Position numbers and translations under genes: made by a program. A stretch of 64,000 nt of DNA from a bacterium (lineage in GTDB: Bacteria > Planctomycetota > Planctomycetia > Kolteriales > Kolteriaceae). Of the stretch, positions 37,201 to 47,300 are shown in pieces (the first letter of the stretch is position 1; each line of letters opens with the position of its first letter). The DNA is taken from the NCBI GenBank assembly GCA_019753235.1, contig JAIELF010000007.1:1-64000 (forward strand). Direction: 5' to 3'. The notes beneath the pieces were generated by a model that saw only the letters and a program-made list of their open reading frames with translations, did no database searches and had not been told where the DNA came from.

Positions 37201-38022
37201 TTCCTCGACATGCACCGCGAAGGGGCCGCGTTCCGCAGCTTGATGAATTGCTTCGCCATTGCGGTTTCGCTTGGCTTACAGCATGGTGTCCCTTTGGAAG
37301 AGTTCGTCGATGCATTCGTCTTCACGCGCTTTGAACCCAACGGCATGGTTGCGGGCAACCCGCACATCAAGATGGCGACGTCGGTGATCGACTACATCTT
37401 CCGAGAACTCGCGATCACTTACCTTGGTCGACATGACCTCGCGCAAGCGCAGCCAGAGGATCTTCGCAACGACGCATTGCATCAGTCCGAGGAAGATGAA
37501 GTCGAATACGAGCAGGAAGAGGTTGTCAGCCAGACGATGGTGAACCCGAACAAGGGGGATCTTCCGTTGGATCAACGGGGGCCGAGCACGGCTCGTCATC
37601 CTCGATCAGAACATGTTCGCCTTTCTTATGGGAAGCCTAACGGTACCAATGGTGCCAATGGTTCAGACGAGAAGGTAACAAAGCCGACGCGTCCGGCGAC
37701 TCCGGAGACCAATGGCCATGCCTCGAAGAGTTCGGTGTCGGCCAACGGGCATCATCATGGCCACACCAACGGCAAACCGAAGAGTTCTACGGCGAACGGT
37801 GCTTCGAACATGGCGACGATGGATCTCGACGAGAATGACCTCAAGGTGACCGTCTCGAAGAAATTCAAAACCAATGAGCGGGCTGAATTGATTCGAGCAG
37901 CTCGACTGAAGGGATTTGAGGCAGAGCCTTGCAATAACCAGATGTGTGGAGCCTACACGTTGGTCCGCAATGGGACATGCCTTAAGTGCCTGAGTTGCGG
38001 CGAGACGACCGGCTGCAGCTAG
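34210..38022 (+). CDS. nrdJ: Vitamin B12-dependent ribonucleoside-diphosphate reductase (class II)
   Basis: A 1270-residue adenosylcobalamin-dependent ribonucleotide reductase that makes deoxyribonucleotides in any oxygen condition. The core has '[19 protein letters not shown]', '[12 protein letters not shown]' (redox Cys 191), the radical-site cluster [20 protein letters not shown] (Cys 477 and 488), '[20 protein letters not shown]' and '[20 protein letters not shown]'. No ATP-cone is evident at its N-terminus. After about residue 1120 comes an Asn/Gly/His/Ser-rich linker ([10 protein letters not shown] inside) and then a C-terminal zinc-ribbon-like tail (CNNQMCG ... [13 protein letters not shown]) typical of large NrdJ. 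No intein is present: core motifs follow without interruption. No B12 riboswitch fits in the 118-base leader. Confidence 0.95.
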   Translation: MKIARRYTTAGRDPYANVRFEPRTSRINNPDGSVVFEAKDILIPAGWTQVATDILAQKYFRKAGVPLDTVAVDEPSMPSWLCRHVAKDGCELGGETDSRQVFHRLAGCWTYWGFKHHYFDTEADARTFYDELCYMLAMQMAAPNSPQWFNTGLHWAYGIDGHGQGHYYVDPATHEMVRSTTAYEHPQPHACFIQSVSDDLVNEGGIMDLWVREARIFKYGSGTGSNFSRIRGEGEPLSGGGKSSGLMSFLKIGDRAAGAIKSGGTTRRAAKMVTLEVDHPDIEEYVNWKVAEERKVAALVAGSKSCKKHLNRILSAAWQTNDPAIRFEPSKNTSLKRAIMDARQAEIPSNYIERTLQLGKQGAREIIFEEYDTDWNSKAYATVSGQNSNNSIRIPNRFMTAVSQKSPWPLYWRTELEQAEKENREPKPLKVLASEDLWDDIANAAWACADPGLQFHDTINEWHTCSNDEPILASNPCSEYMFIDDTACNLASLNLVRFFDNESKRFDVLSYRHAVRIWTMVLEISVTMAQFPSKAIAQKSYDYRTLGLGYANLGTLLMVNGIPYDSPEALAWCGSLTCIMHMGAYATSAEMAKQLGPFSRFDDNRDAMLRVIRNHRRAAYAVASSEYEQLTVAPVPIDRNACPDYLLHAAREDADRAVEWGEKYGYRNAQVTVLAPTGTIGLVMDCDTTGIEPDFALVKFKKLAGGGYFKIINQSIPPALENLGYTPEQVEEIVRYSKGSGSLVGCPHLHPEALRAKGFTDEVLSRIEASLPSAFELHFAFNAFVVGREFCMEKLGISESKLLDPTFDLLRALGFSSEQIAQASDYVCGTMTVEGAPHLKEEHYAVFDCANRCGKKGTRFLSTMSHLHMMGAAQPFISGAISKTINMPHEATIEDVKEAYEESWRLMIKAIAIYRDGSKLSQPLSSASDLSDEEEASEEKAIPQTAVQVAERIVHRYIARRRRLPDRRSGYTQKARLGGHKIYVRTGEYDDGSLGEIFLDMHREGAAFRSLMNCFAIAVSLGLQHGVPLEEFVDAFVFTRFEPNGMVAGNPHIKMATSVIDYIFRELAITYLGRHDLAQAQPEDLRNDALHQSEEDEVEYEQEEVVSQTMVNPNKGDLPLDQRGPSTARHPRSEHVRLSYGKPNGTNGANGSDEKVTKPTRPATPETNGHASKSSVSANGHHHGHTNGKPKSSTANGASNMATMDLDENDLKVTVSKKFKTNERAELIRAARLKGFEAEPCNNQMCGAYTLVRNGTCLKCLSCGETTGCS

Positions 38023-38077
38023 AGTCATCATGGTGCTACAGGGCCTCGAACGGGCCTTGTCGGGAACACGGAAGTCT

Positions 38078-38120
38078 CAAAGCCCTTCCATTCTTTAACG
38101 AGGTGGGAGGGCTTTGGGTT
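38078..38120. terminator. Strong terminator after nrdJ
   Basis: CAAAGCCCTTCCA (38078-38090) pairs with TGGGAGGGCTTTG (38104-38116), 13 pairs including one G:U, 13-base loop, then GGGTTTTCTT. It also separates nrdJ from the convergent PilZ-like gene. Confidence 0.8.
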
Positions 38121-38144
38121 TTCTTGCGGATGACCTGGTCGGCG

Positions 38145-38522
38145 TTAACTGATTCGTTCGAGGAAGCGAGCGCCGATCTCGTAAAAGCGACCGACTTGCC
38201 GAGCTCGAACGACCTCGGCGAGAAAGCGATAAAAGTCTCCATTGGGGCTGGTGAGCCCGACGATCACGTTTCCAAGAATCGGGCGAGTATGCAGAAATCC
38301 CACCCCGCCATGGGAGAGATCTTTGCCCGCACAGAGTTCGGTCTTGTTGTCTTTGGTGACTTGAACCTGCCGCGAGTACGCGTGACGATCCTCTGTCCGA
38401 AGCTCCATCCCTGCGGTCGGCAGCTGCGACAAGAGATTGTCCACAGCGGTGGCGATCGTTTCCGGCCCCACCGGCGATGTCGACAAACGGACCGACTCAG
38501 AGGTCGACGACGAAAGGCTCAT
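38145..38522 (-). CDS. PilZ-like domain protein
   Basis: A 125-residue protein. The core 'RHAYSRQVQVT ... ELCAGKDLSHGGVGFLHTRPI' matches the PilZ pattern (Arg-rich strand RxxxR followed by D/N-x-S-x-x-G), the binding site for cyclic di-GMP, though the RxxxR spacing is loose. The 'GRFYEIGARFL' end is the usual last strand. An upstream TTG (38585) was rejected in favour of the ATG at 38522. A c-di-GMP receptor would fit with the diguanylate cyclase at 11-13 kb, but nothing ties them specifically. Confidence 0.62.
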   Translation of the reverse strand: MSLSSSTSESVRLSTSPVGPETIATAVDNLLSQLPTAGMELRTEDRHAYSRQVQVTKDNKTELCAGKDLSHGGVGFLHTRPILGNVIVGLTSPNGDFYRFLAEVVRARQVGRFYEIGARFLERIS

Positions 38523-38620
38523 GTGTTCTGATCTCGACGTGCTAAAGCTGTTCTGCCTTAACCCTAGCACGTCCGCTACCAACACGACGAATCAAAATGA
38601 TCAAAGCCCCGCCTAGTTAG

Positions 38621-40765
38621 TTACTCTTTGATGATCATTCGGGCTAATAGGTCGAAATCCTGATCGTTTCGGGCAGGATCAAACTTCAGTGATTCTTCCA
38701 TCTGCACCAATTGCTGCTGTCGTTGGGCGGTCTCGGCCCGAAGGTTTCGGTCGGGCGTCGCCACGTAAATGCCGACGTTGCTGCGAACATCGCGGATTCG
38801 AACACCAGTGTCGGTATTCTCGTGTTCGATATCGTGCGCGCCGTCGGCATCCACTCGCCAAACATCAAGGTCTTTCCCCCGAAGGTAGCCCGGGAGAACG
38901 AAATCAAACGTGACGGCCCGTGGCTCCGGAAAAGCAAAAACCCGTTCCTTCGTATCGACGGCATAGTCGAGATCCAGGCCAAACAAAAGAGCCCCACGAG
39001 GTGATGCGATCGTCGAAACATCCCAACCAAGAGCACCGGGAGAAGGCTGAACGTGGTAGTCGATAGCGTCACCTTCCAGATAGAAATGGTCGAGCATGCG
39101 GATCTCGCGGCCGACCCGGCCCAGTTCGTCCAGCGTGTCGCGGAACTTGATAAGCGATCGGGGGCTGAGATTGAACCAGTAGAGCGAGGTAATTCGGTTC
39201 GCAAGGGCATGATACGCTTGTGATCGAAGCTCGCCGGGCGTCGGTCCACGCCGGCGTCGCCCATCAAACCCCTTCCAGCCATCGGCGGGCCCCTGAGCCC
39301 AGTACGCCGTCGGCGCGGGTCGGCTCAACTCGCGAAGACTCCGGGTCATGTCGCCGATCGTCTCAAGAGGCGAACCCCAATAGATCGGCTTGTTCCGAAA
39401 CCGCTCGTACTTAGGCCACGAATCAACGTGCGGCGCGACGACGCGGTATGCATCGTAATGGGGGAAATCGGTCAGGCCGGCGTAGTATCGCCAAGTGGAT
39501 TCATCGCTCAGTGTGACCGACGTCGGCAATCGGCTCTTCGAGTAGTTGGCCGATTCGTCGTAGACCTTTTGAGGGGACTCGTTGTCTTCGGGATTGGGAT
39601 ACTGCGGTTCGCCCAGCCACTCGGCGGCATGCACGCGAGGGAGAAGATCCTCTCGATCGTATTCCTCGATCGGTCTCAAGTTGTGAAAGTATTTCAGAGG
39701 ATAACGCGTGAAAAGGCCATCGGGCCCGGTTTGATCCGAGTAGCCAGGCGTCCCCTGGTAATGAGCGGTATTCACATGAATTCGCTTAAGCATCTTCAAA
39801 AAGGGTTCGTACGTCACGGAAAGGCCGAAGGCCGATCCTGAAACAACCCATCCCCCGCTGATGTCGAATGCCTCGCGTTTGATGCGAGTCCGGCCCCAGA
39901 CGGTGCGAGTCTTTCCATCCGCACCAGCAAGGTCGACCGCAATCAATCCATAGGTGAGGGGAAGCGTTTCCGCTTGAAAGTCAATGACCAATCGATCGTT
40001 GGCCAGCAGTGCATTCTCTGCCGACGGCGTCTTCCATGTGAATATCGGATGCAGTCGATCGAAGACCATCCACTGCGACGGATCGGCCGGCGTGAAGAGA
40101 CGAACACCGCTTACCTTCCAGTCGCTTTTCGATGCATTCGCCAGGTGAACAATGCCTCGATTGGGAAAGACGCGATCTTCGCTGCTGAGATACGTGATGG
40201 CCGAGATCCAGAGATCAGGCTGCTCGATCCGCAGAGGGATCGTTGCGGGCCCAGCATTCGTTTGGATTTCGATGAGATGCTCGGTGCCGATCCCCCAGTC
40301 GCCTCGGCGACCATTCCATGCGAAATGCCGACGCGCGTTGGCAGGCATCGACGGCTGATCTGACAATCCCTTGAAACTGTGCCACGCGATAGTCCCTTTT
40401 TGTCGAAGGGCTTCGGGGTCGGCTCCATCGATTTTGACCGATTGGATTTGAACGGGACTTCCCGCGTGCGCCTGCACCACTAAATCAATCCGCGTCCCCA
40501 GATCGGTCGGAACAGGCCTGCTGTACTTCATGCGCGGTGCCAGCACGTGCGGCGTCACGACCAGGGATTCAAGCGTCAACGGGCCGGCCGACTCCCCGCG
40601 GATCATCTCCGTTCCAAGAAGTAGAACGAGTGCCAACACCATAAGACGACCGTGAAGGGAAGGTTTGTTCACTGCGCGAATACTCCGTGTTAAGACCTTC
40701 GGGGACAAGCAAGCGGATACATCTTGATATAGGCTTCCCCGCTCTTCCGGACGAATCGAAAGCAT
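38621..40765 (-). CDS. Large exported protein of unknown function, possibly glycoside-hydrolase-like
   Basis: A 714-residue protein. A hydrophobic stretch MVLALVLLLGTEMIRGESA at residues 42-60 is probably the signal sequence; a GTG at 40672 with GGAG would give a normal n-region, whereas the ATG at 40765 has AGAGGG, so the start is uncertain. An N-terminal beta domain (about 60-300) precedes a segment with 'PHYDAYRVVAPHVDSWPKYE', 'TAYWAQGPADGWKG' and 'RSQAYHALANRITSLYWFN', patterns of a TIM-barrel carbohydrate enzyme, then a beta-sandwich end. I do not recognise the exact family. Predicted periplasmic or surface carbohydrate-active protein, inference only. Confidence 0.68.
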   Translation of the reverse strand: MLSIRPEERGSLYQDVSACLSPKVLTRSIRAVNKPSLHGRLMVLALVLLLGTEMIRGESAGPLTLESLVVTPHVLAPRMKYSRPVPTDLGTRIDLVVQAHAGSPVQIQSVKIDGADPEALRQKGTIAWHSFKGLSDQPSMPANARRHFAWNGRRGDWGIGTEHLIEIQTNAGPATIPLRIEQPDLWISAITYLSSEDRVFPNRGIVHLANASKSDWKVSGVRLFTPADPSQWMVFDRLHPIFTWKTPSAENALLANDRLVIDFQAETLPLTYGLIAVDLAGADGKTRTVWGRTRIKREAFDISGGWVVSGSAFGLSVTYEPFLKMLKRIHVNTAHYQGTPGYSDQTGPDGLFTRYPLKYFHNLRPIEEYDREDLLPRVHAAEWLGEPQYPNPEDNESPQKVYDESANYSKSRLPTSVTLSDESTWRYYAGLTDFPHYDAYRVVAPHVDSWPKYERFRNKPIYWGSPLETIGDMTRSLRELSRPAPTAYWAQGPADGWKGFDGRRRRGPTPGELRSQAYHALANRITSLYWFNLSPRSLIKFRDTLDELGRVGREIRMLDHFYLEGDAIDYHVQPSPGALGWDVSTIASPRGALLFGLDLDYAVDTKERVFAFPEPRAVTFDFVLPGYLRGKDLDVWRVDADGAHDIEHENTDTGVRIRDVRSNVGIYVATPDRNLRAETAQRQQQLVQMEESLKFDPARNDQDFDLLARMIIKE

Positions 40766-40907
40766 CTGCGTTGCCCTCTTGCGCTAAGTAGCCCATTTTC
40801 CCCGACGAAGCTTTGCACGGATCATCTTGTTTGAAACGTCAAGAACGAGTATGGGCCTGCGTTGGTGTTCCAATCACGTAAGAGCGGCCCGAAAAAGGAC
40901 CCTTCCC

Positions 40908-42341
40908 ATGCAACCGGCCATCATTCTTCTTCTGGTCGGGCTGTCGGGAGAACCGACCGATTCGTCGTCGGCTCCGTCGTCGGCGTCCCCGACGGAGGGG
41001 GGCGAACAGTACATTCTGCTCGACAATAATCGGATCTCGTCGGGCCGAGTTACCGAGAAGGGTGAGGATTATCTGGTCGAGAGGCGCGGCGCCCGCGTCG
41101 TCGTACCGAAATGGCGAACACAGGTGGTGGCCGACTCGCTTGAAGAGATTTATCGCTATCGATCGCAGAGGATCCCTGTCAACGATGTCCCCATGCGAGC
41201 TGATTTTGCTCGATGGTGCTTTGAGCAAGGGCTCGTCGATTTTGCGGTCGCCGAGTGCCAATTGATTCTGTCGTTGGATCCATCGAACGACACGGCACGG
41301 CGAGTGATGAAGCTCTGCAAGCCTGAGCCGAAAGTGGCCCACGATCGTCCCGCCTCGGGAACAAACACAACCCGCGCTCGACTTCGTCAACCGGACCCGG
41401 CTCGCGTGGTGGGGCATTTCAAGTCGGCCTACGGGCAGGATCTCTTCGACGAATACAAGCGAATGGAGCCGATGCTCCGGCAGAGTTGCGGCAGCTCGGC
41501 ATGTCATGGCTCTCGCCACGAAGGAGTCTTTCGCATCTATAGCCGAACGAACAGCACCGGGACGGATATCGGACTGACCGCGCGCAATCTGAGGTCGTTG
41601 ATTGATTCGATTGACTACAGCGACCCGCAGCGAAGCCCGATCCTTTACAAGTCGCTCGAAAGGCATGGATCGTCGTCGCTGGCGCCGCTGGGTGGAGTGC
41701 AAGATCCCACCTACATTCAGCTTCAAGAGTGGGTTCACGAAGTCGCGCATCGATGGTCGGGAAATGAGATTCCGCTCGATGCGCAGGAAGGTGAAGAACT
41801 CGCAGCGAAGGCCGAGCCCGATGACGGTTCCTTCGCCCAGGGGCGTCGCATTACCGAGTCGAAGCGGTACGTCAGGCGAACAGGTCGGCCCGAGCGGCCC
41901 GGCATGTTGCCCGGCGACGAGATGCCGGGAATGTCGGCCGGCATGGCGGCGGCGGATGATTCGCCCGCTCCTCCCGTCGAGAAGATGAGCGACCCAGCGG
42001 CCGACGACGAGTCTGTTGCCGAATCAAAGGATTCTTCGCGATCAACTTGGCCCGAGAAACGAACGAACGTCGAAGGTAAGATTTCTGCCCGTCAGATGGC
42101 CGAGCCCGTTGCAACGACCGAGCCGATGGGAATCAAACCTCCTTCGCCGGGCCCTGTTCGCCGGGCGATGAATCGTTTCGTCGACATGGTCGGCGGTCGA
42201 CCACGTTTCAAGACATCGATCCCGATTGAAGGAAATAAACGAGGAGAGGTGTTTGAAGCCGCTCCGCCGCCATTGAGTCTTCAGCAAGACTTTCTGAATC
42301 AGAACGAAGTCCTCGATAACAATGTTCCATCGCCCGAATGA
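40908..42341 (+). CDS. Exported protein with CX4CH haem-type site
   Basis: A 477-residue protein with a short signal peptide (MQPAIILLLVGLSGEPTDSS). An N-terminal SH3-like 'YILLDNNRISSGRVTEKGED' strand set is followed by a TPR-like helix pair. At 190-205 is QSCGSSACHGSRHEG, where Cys194 and Cys199/His200 make a CX4CH, similar to planctomycete cytochrome-type sites (usual spacing is CX2CH). The sequence 'DIGLTARNLRSLIDSIDYSD' and 'SSSLAPLGGVQDPTYIQLQEW' downstream match that domain. The last 170 residues are Pro/Glu/Met-rich and disordered. Whether haem is bound is unproven. It is convergent with the M20 gene, five bases apart. Confidence 0.72.
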   Translation: MQPAIILLLVGLSGEPTDSSSAPSSASPTEGGEQYILLDNNRISSGRVTEKGEDYLVERRGARVVVPKWRTQVVADSLEEIYRYRSQRIPVNDVPMRADFARWCFEQGLVDFAVAECQLILSLDPSNDTARRVMKLCKPEPKVAHDRPASGTNTTRARLRQPDPARVVGHFKSAYGQDLFDEYKRMEPMLRQSCGSSACHGSRHEGVFRIYSRTNSTGTDIGLTARNLRSLIDSIDYSDPQRSPILYKSLERHGSSSLAPLGGVQDPTYIQLQEWVHEVAHRWSGNEIPLDAQEGEELAAKAEPDDGSFAQGRRITESKRYVRRTGRPERPGMLPGDEMPGMSAGMAAADDSPAPPVEKMSDPAADDESVAESKDSSRSTWPEKRTNVEGKISARQMAEPVATTEPMGIKPPSPGPVRRAMNRFVDMVGGRPRFKTSIPIEGNKRGEVFEAAPPPLSLQQDFLNQNEVLDNNVPSPE

Positions 42342-42346
42342 GGGAC

Positions 42347-43720
42347 TCATCCGTCTCCTTTATTGGCAAGTTCTTCGAAGAGATAGGCGATTGCCAGGGC
42401 GCCTCGGTGGTAATCCTTCAAACAAAACTTTTCGTTCGGCGAATGAGTGTTGTCATCGTTGAGACCAAAGCCAAGCAACAGACTATCGACGCCAAGCACT
42501 TCTTTGAATGAACTGCAAATAGGAATGCTCCCCCCTTCGCGGATGTAGAAGGGCTTTTTGCCATACGCCTTTTGAAGGGCCCGAGAGGCAGCCCGGACGG
42601 TGGGACTCTCGAGCGGTACCACAACGGCGGCGGCTCCGTGGTGGTGTTTGATCGCGATCGAGATGCCCTTCGGCTTGATCTCTTCAAGGTAAGCTTTCAG
42701 TGCCGACTCAATCTTGCTCGGCTCTTGGTTCGGAACCAACCGAAAGCTAAACTTTGCACCGGCTTTCGCGGGCAGAACCGTCTTGGCCCCTTCTCCTTGA
42801 TAGCCACCCCAGATGCCGTTGATGTCGCACGTAGGGCGAGCCCAGCGTCGCTCGAGCGTCGAGTAACCCTTCTCGCCGAAGAGATCATCCACTCCCATCT
42901 CGCTCCTATACTCTTCGTCGGAAAAAGGGAGCCGAGCAATGGACGTTCGTTCCGCTTCGCTCAAGGGCAAGACATCGTCGTAAAATCCGGGAACACGAAC
43001 TCGGCCATCGGGATCGACCAATTGTGCCAACATCTCGGTCAGAGCATTGATTGGATTCTTGACCGATCCACCAAACGTCCCGCTGTGCAAGTCTCGTTTA
43101 GGGCCATCCAGGTAGATTTCGAAATAACAAATCCCTTTGAGACCATAAGTGATGGCGGGCTGATCCGGGGCATACATCGAACTATCGCTGATGACGACGG
43201 CATCGCACGACAGACGATCCTTCAATGTAGACAAGGCATCGCCGATGCCAGAACTGCCGACTTCTTCTTCCCCTTCGATGATCACCTTGACATTGATCGG
43301 AAGCTTGCCCACGGTCTTCATCCAAGCTTCGATCGCGTTGAGGTGAAGGTACATTTGGCCTTTATCGTCGGTCGCGCCCCGGGCGTAAATATTACCGCCA
43401 CGAACAGTCGGCTCGAAGGCCGGGCTCTCCCACTTGTCGTCAGGATCAGACGGTTGCACGTCGTAGTGGCCATAAACCAAGATCGTCGGCTGGCCGGGCG
43501 CCAGCAATGATTCACCGTAAACGAGCGGGTTGCCGACGGTCGGGATGATTTCCGTCGCGAGGCCGGCCGATCTCATTTTTCGGGCGACGAACTGACATGC
43601 TTCTTCGATCGCGGGTTTACACGTGCTGTCGGCACTCACGCTCTTGATTCGAAGAAACGATTTCAACTCATCTTCGAATCGCTCGCGATGCGTTTCAATG
43701 AATTCATAAGGACTAGCCAT
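42347..43720 (-). CDS. M20 family dipeptidase
   Basis: A 457-residue zinc peptidase. Metal ligands are visible: TILVYGHYDVQPSDP (His), ARGATDDKGQMYLHL (bridging Asp), VIIEGEEEVGSSG (Glu pair), VISDSSMYAP (Asp) and the late 'NDDNTHSPNEKF' (His). 'LHSGTFGGSVKNP' marks the dimerisation/lid domain. This set is typical of CNDP/PepV-like dipeptidases, which hydrolyse short peptides in the cytoplasm; no signal peptide is present. It lies downstream of bcp on the same strand, gap 69 bases, and may share a transcript with it. Confidence 0.93.
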   Translation of the reverse strand: MASPYEFIETHRERFEDELKSFLRIKSVSADSTCKPAIEEACQFVARKMRSAGLATEIIPTVGNPLVYGESLLAPGQPTILVYGHYDVQPSDPDDKWESPAFEPTVRGGNIYARGATDDKGQMYLHLNAIEAWMKTVGKLPINVKVIIEGEEEVGSSGIGDALSTLKDRLSCDAVVISDSSMYAPDQPAITYGLKGICYFEIYLDGPKRDLHSGTFGGSVKNPINALTEMLAQLVDPDGRVRVPGFYDDVLPLSEAERTSIARLPFSDEEYRSEMGVDDLFGEKGYSTLERRWARPTCDINGIWGGYQGEGAKTVLPAKAGAKFSFRLVPNQEPSKIESALKAYLEEIKPKGISIAIKHHHGAAAVVVPLESPTVRAASRALQKAYGKKPFYIREGGSIPICSSFKEVLGVDSLLLGFGLNDDNTHSPNEKFCLKDYHRGALAIAYLFEELANKGDG

Positions 43721-43789
43721 GATCGACTCCTGTACCGACCGAGCCCTCGGCGATCGGCAGACGGCCTTTCGCCTTGAAGGCGTTGCTGA

Positions 43790-44263
43790 CTACTCCAATT
43801 CAGCCAAGGCATCGAGAACTTGCTGAGCGTGCTCTTCAGGTTTGACTCGCTGCCAAACCTTGGCCACTTTGCCGGCCGGATCGATCAGATAGGTGGATCG
43901 CTGAATCCCCATCGATTTTTTGCCGTACATGTTCTTTTCTCGCCAAACGCCATACTTCTCGGCCAGGGCATGATCGGTGTCGGCGAGGAGCGGGAAGTTC
44001 AGTTTGAATTTGTCGCGGAATTTGGCGTGGCTGGCGACATCGTCTGGACTGACGCCAAGCACCACGGCGCCATGCTCGGCCAGATCGTCGTTGGCGTCGC
44101 GAAACGCGCACGCTTCTTTAGTACAGCCGGGCGTGTCATCCTTCGGATAAAAGTACAGAACGATCGGCTTCCCCTTGAAGTCTGAAAGCTTGACCGTCTT
44201 GCCCTCTGCATTCTTCAGCGTGAACGCCGGCGCCTTCTGACCCACTTCGATCCAATCGCCCAT
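43790..44263 (-). CDS. bcp: Thiol peroxidase, bacterioferritin-comigratory type
   Basis: A 157-residue peroxiredoxin reducing hydroperoxides. The active site [15 protein letters not shown] contains peroxidatic Cys47 and resolving Cys52, the atypical 2-Cys BCP arrangement. The rest ('[19 protein letters not shown]', '[19 protein letters not shown]') is standard. Start ATG 44263 follows AAGGA; the longer frame to 44401 is rejected. It sits between the alpha-2-macroglobulin gene and the dipeptidase, all on the minus strand. Confidence 0.94.
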   Translation of the reverse strand: MGDWIEVGQKAPAFTLKNAEGKTVKLSDFKGKPIVLYFYPKDDTPGCTKEACAFRDANDDLAEHGAVVLGVSPDDVASHAKFRDKFKLNFPLLADTDHALAEKYGVWREKNMYGKKSMGIQRSTYLIDPAGKVAKVWQRVKPEEHAQQVLDALAELE

Positions 44264-44331
44264 GGCTGAATTCCTTGTCATGCGAACAGAGCCTCGAACC
44301 CAATATGCCCGATTGTAGGCTCCTGCGACTG

Positions 44332-47300
44332 TTACTGCTTGTCGACAATGCGAATCCTTTGAGAGGCGGAGTTTCCACGGACAAAAGGGGTATACATGCA
44401 CTCCCCGAAAGCAGGCAAGGCGCTGAATTCACCCGGAATCTCCGCCCGGAGCTGATAAGAGATCGCGTGCTTCCCTTGAGGCAGGTAACTGGCGAAGAAG
44501 GCCACCTTTTCGTCGCGAAGCTCAGTGTGAGACCCCATCCCGTTGCCCCAACGGTAGCCGCTCTGCAACTCGGTCGGCTCGCAGCCGGCCGGCTTGGGAT
44601 CTTCAAAAAGAACGTATTCGAAGTTATTGCGAGCATCAATATCGAGCGTTACTTCCACCAGATCGCCGCTCTGCAGCGAATCACCCTTAGAAACCGGGGC
44701 GCGGTCGTACTCGATCGCTTCGTAACGTTCCTCTTTCTGTTTGCCTTCGTTGGCATCGAAGACGGTCCGGGTCTTCATTACCTTTCTCGGCGTCAACTTT
44801 TCGTACTTTCGTGTCACGTAGATTTCATGGCCCGCTGATGTGATCTCGCTCTCTTGGCTAAAGAACGTGGCGTACGCCCCCCAGTAACAATTTCCCTTTC
44901 CCTCTGTTCGAATCGAGATCTCCTTCGTTCCGGTCCCAAGCTCTTCGGCCACTATTCGAAGCTCGTCGTCGAACGTAAAGAGATTCTCTCGCGTGACACG
45001 GGAACGACGCACTTCCTTCCCGTCGATATCGACGATGATGGTGAGATCGGGATTGAGTTCGCCCGTCGCACGGAGATAGTCCGCCAAGGCATAGCAGGCG
45101 ATCGCGGTATCCTTGGTGTTGAACCAACGCGTCCCTTGGCGTTGACGGACCAGCCATTGAACGGCTTGCGGAATCAGTGGTGAAGTCGGTTCCAATCGCA
45201 ATAGCGCCTTCAAGCTGTAGCTGGTCGCTTCGGTCCCAGCTTCGTGCCAATAGTAGTACCCGGCCGATTTACCCCAACTGGCGGTATTGGTTTCTTTCGA
45301 GAGGATCACGCGATCTTTGACGTTCGACAGAACGATTTGCGACTCTTCGCGAAGGTCCGCATCCGCCAGGGCCACCGCTAAGAGTGCTCGGGCATAATCG
45401 GACAAGCTATCTCGCTTCGAGAAGAGTTTCTTCAGCGATGCGTGAAGTTCCGGCGAGCGAAGTCGGCTGGGGTTGGCCTGACCGATGGCGTAATGCATGT
45501 ACGCGCGAAGCGAAAAATCTTCTCCCTGCATCCAAGGATACTGACGGATCGGTTCGATCTGAGCCGCTCGACCGGCCAGAAATTCGACGCCTCGATCCAA
45601 CATGCCGTTGGGCAACGCCACTTTCGCCTCGCGCGCCAGATGTAGCCCCGACACGACGTAGGCGGTCATGTATGGATTCGAATCATCTTGTTTCCACCAA
45701 CCCCAACCACCATCCTCATGCTGAAAGTCGGCTAGGCGAGCAACCCCCGCGCGGATCATTCGCGAGAGCTCGGCATCATCGAATACCGGGTTGCTATGCC
45801 ACTTTTGAAGCCGTTGCTTGACGGCATCATTGGTGGGTAGTTTTGCCAGATCGCTCGGCTTCAGATCGAGTTCCTCGAGCGTCCGCGCCGTGAGAACCGT
45901 CGGGAGAAATCGGCTCATCGTCTGCTCGACGCAGCCGTAGGGATACTGCGCCAAGTACGGCAACGATTCGAGCATCACCGCCGCCGCCGTCGGCGAAAAT
46001 CGAACGGTCAGCGATGCCGAGCCTCGGCGGATCTCCTTGGGAATGGTCAGCCGGGCAATCGACTGTCGAACAGAGTTGTTGCCGAAAATGATGCCGCTCT
46101 CCGCGAGCAGTTTCTCCGCACCATATTCGTAACAGGGAATCTGTAGGGTCATGGCATCGGACTCTCCGGTCGAGAGTGCCCGAGCGGTGACCGACACAGT
46201 TCCAGGCTGCGACGACGTCAGAACAAAATCGATCCTCTTCTCTCCCACCGCTGGGATCTCGACATCGACAAAGGCGGTTTCACCGGCGATAGGACGGACG
46301 GCTTCGCCGGTTGCCCAGGTGGTGGCATTGACCGCAAGCAGATCGAGTCCCTTGGTCTGGGTCAGGTCGATCCGAACTTTTCTGGGCTCGGCAAAGTAGT
46401 TGTGGGCGATCGCGCTCGCGACGAACTTGTCGTACTGCACTAAGAAGCGAGGCATCTCGAGACGAACGAGGATATTCTTCTTCGTGCGGACTTCGTGGAT
46501 GACTTCGCCGACGCGGGTCTCTTTGTCGCCGCCGATCGCGGTCAGTCGCCAAAGGGTCAAGCTATCGGGAAACTTGATCGTTGCGCTCGCTCTGCCGGCC
46601 GTGTCGGTCTTCAAGTGGGCAGCCCAGAAAAGACTGTCGCGAAAGTCGGTCCGAGTGTCCGTCGTGGCAAACTCGTCCTTCGCCTCGGCAACGTTGGCCG
46701 CTTCTTTGCGAGGCATCGCTTTCGACATCGGGGCGCTCATGGGCATGGGCATCGAGCCATCCGCCATCATCGGCATGCCGCCGCCACCGAATCCGCCGCC
46801 GGCCGCGAAGCGACGCCGACTCTGAGGAAACAGACTCTGATTGGGCCAGAAGATGAACGAGCTGGTGTCGTTCACAGTCACCGGTCGTTGGCGACCATGG
46901 AAGTATTGCCGAATGTCGCCACGCATCTCTGGTTGAATGTAAAGGATACTCGCATCGAATCCCCCCAGCGAAAGTTCGACATCGGTGGCGGGCTTCCCCT
47001 CATGATCAAGCACCTCCACATCAATCGTCGCTTCTTCACGCGGCCGGAACTCTTCCTTAGGTGCTCGGATCTTGACGGTTAAGAACTGCTCGACCGGCGG
47101 AACGCGCATGGTCGTCGAGTCTTGAAAGATCTTGTTGCTTGAAATGGTCGTGGCATGAATTCGTACGGATGGCCGGAAAGTCCGCTCGATCTTCCAATCA
47201 ACGACCGCTTGAGTTCCCTCGACATAGATCACTTGCGATCGATAGATGTCATCGCCGTCGGCGGTGAGAAGAACATAAGAGCCCGGTTGCCGACAGTTGA

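Noticed and set aside
34210..38022. Intein in nrdJ because of the 1270-residue length
   Set aside because: Catalytic motifs run without interruption; the extra length is a C-terminal linker and cysteine tail.
42572..43510. Plus-strand 312-codon frame opposite the dipeptidase
   Set aside because: Antisense shadow; the minus strand carries all M20 metal motifs.
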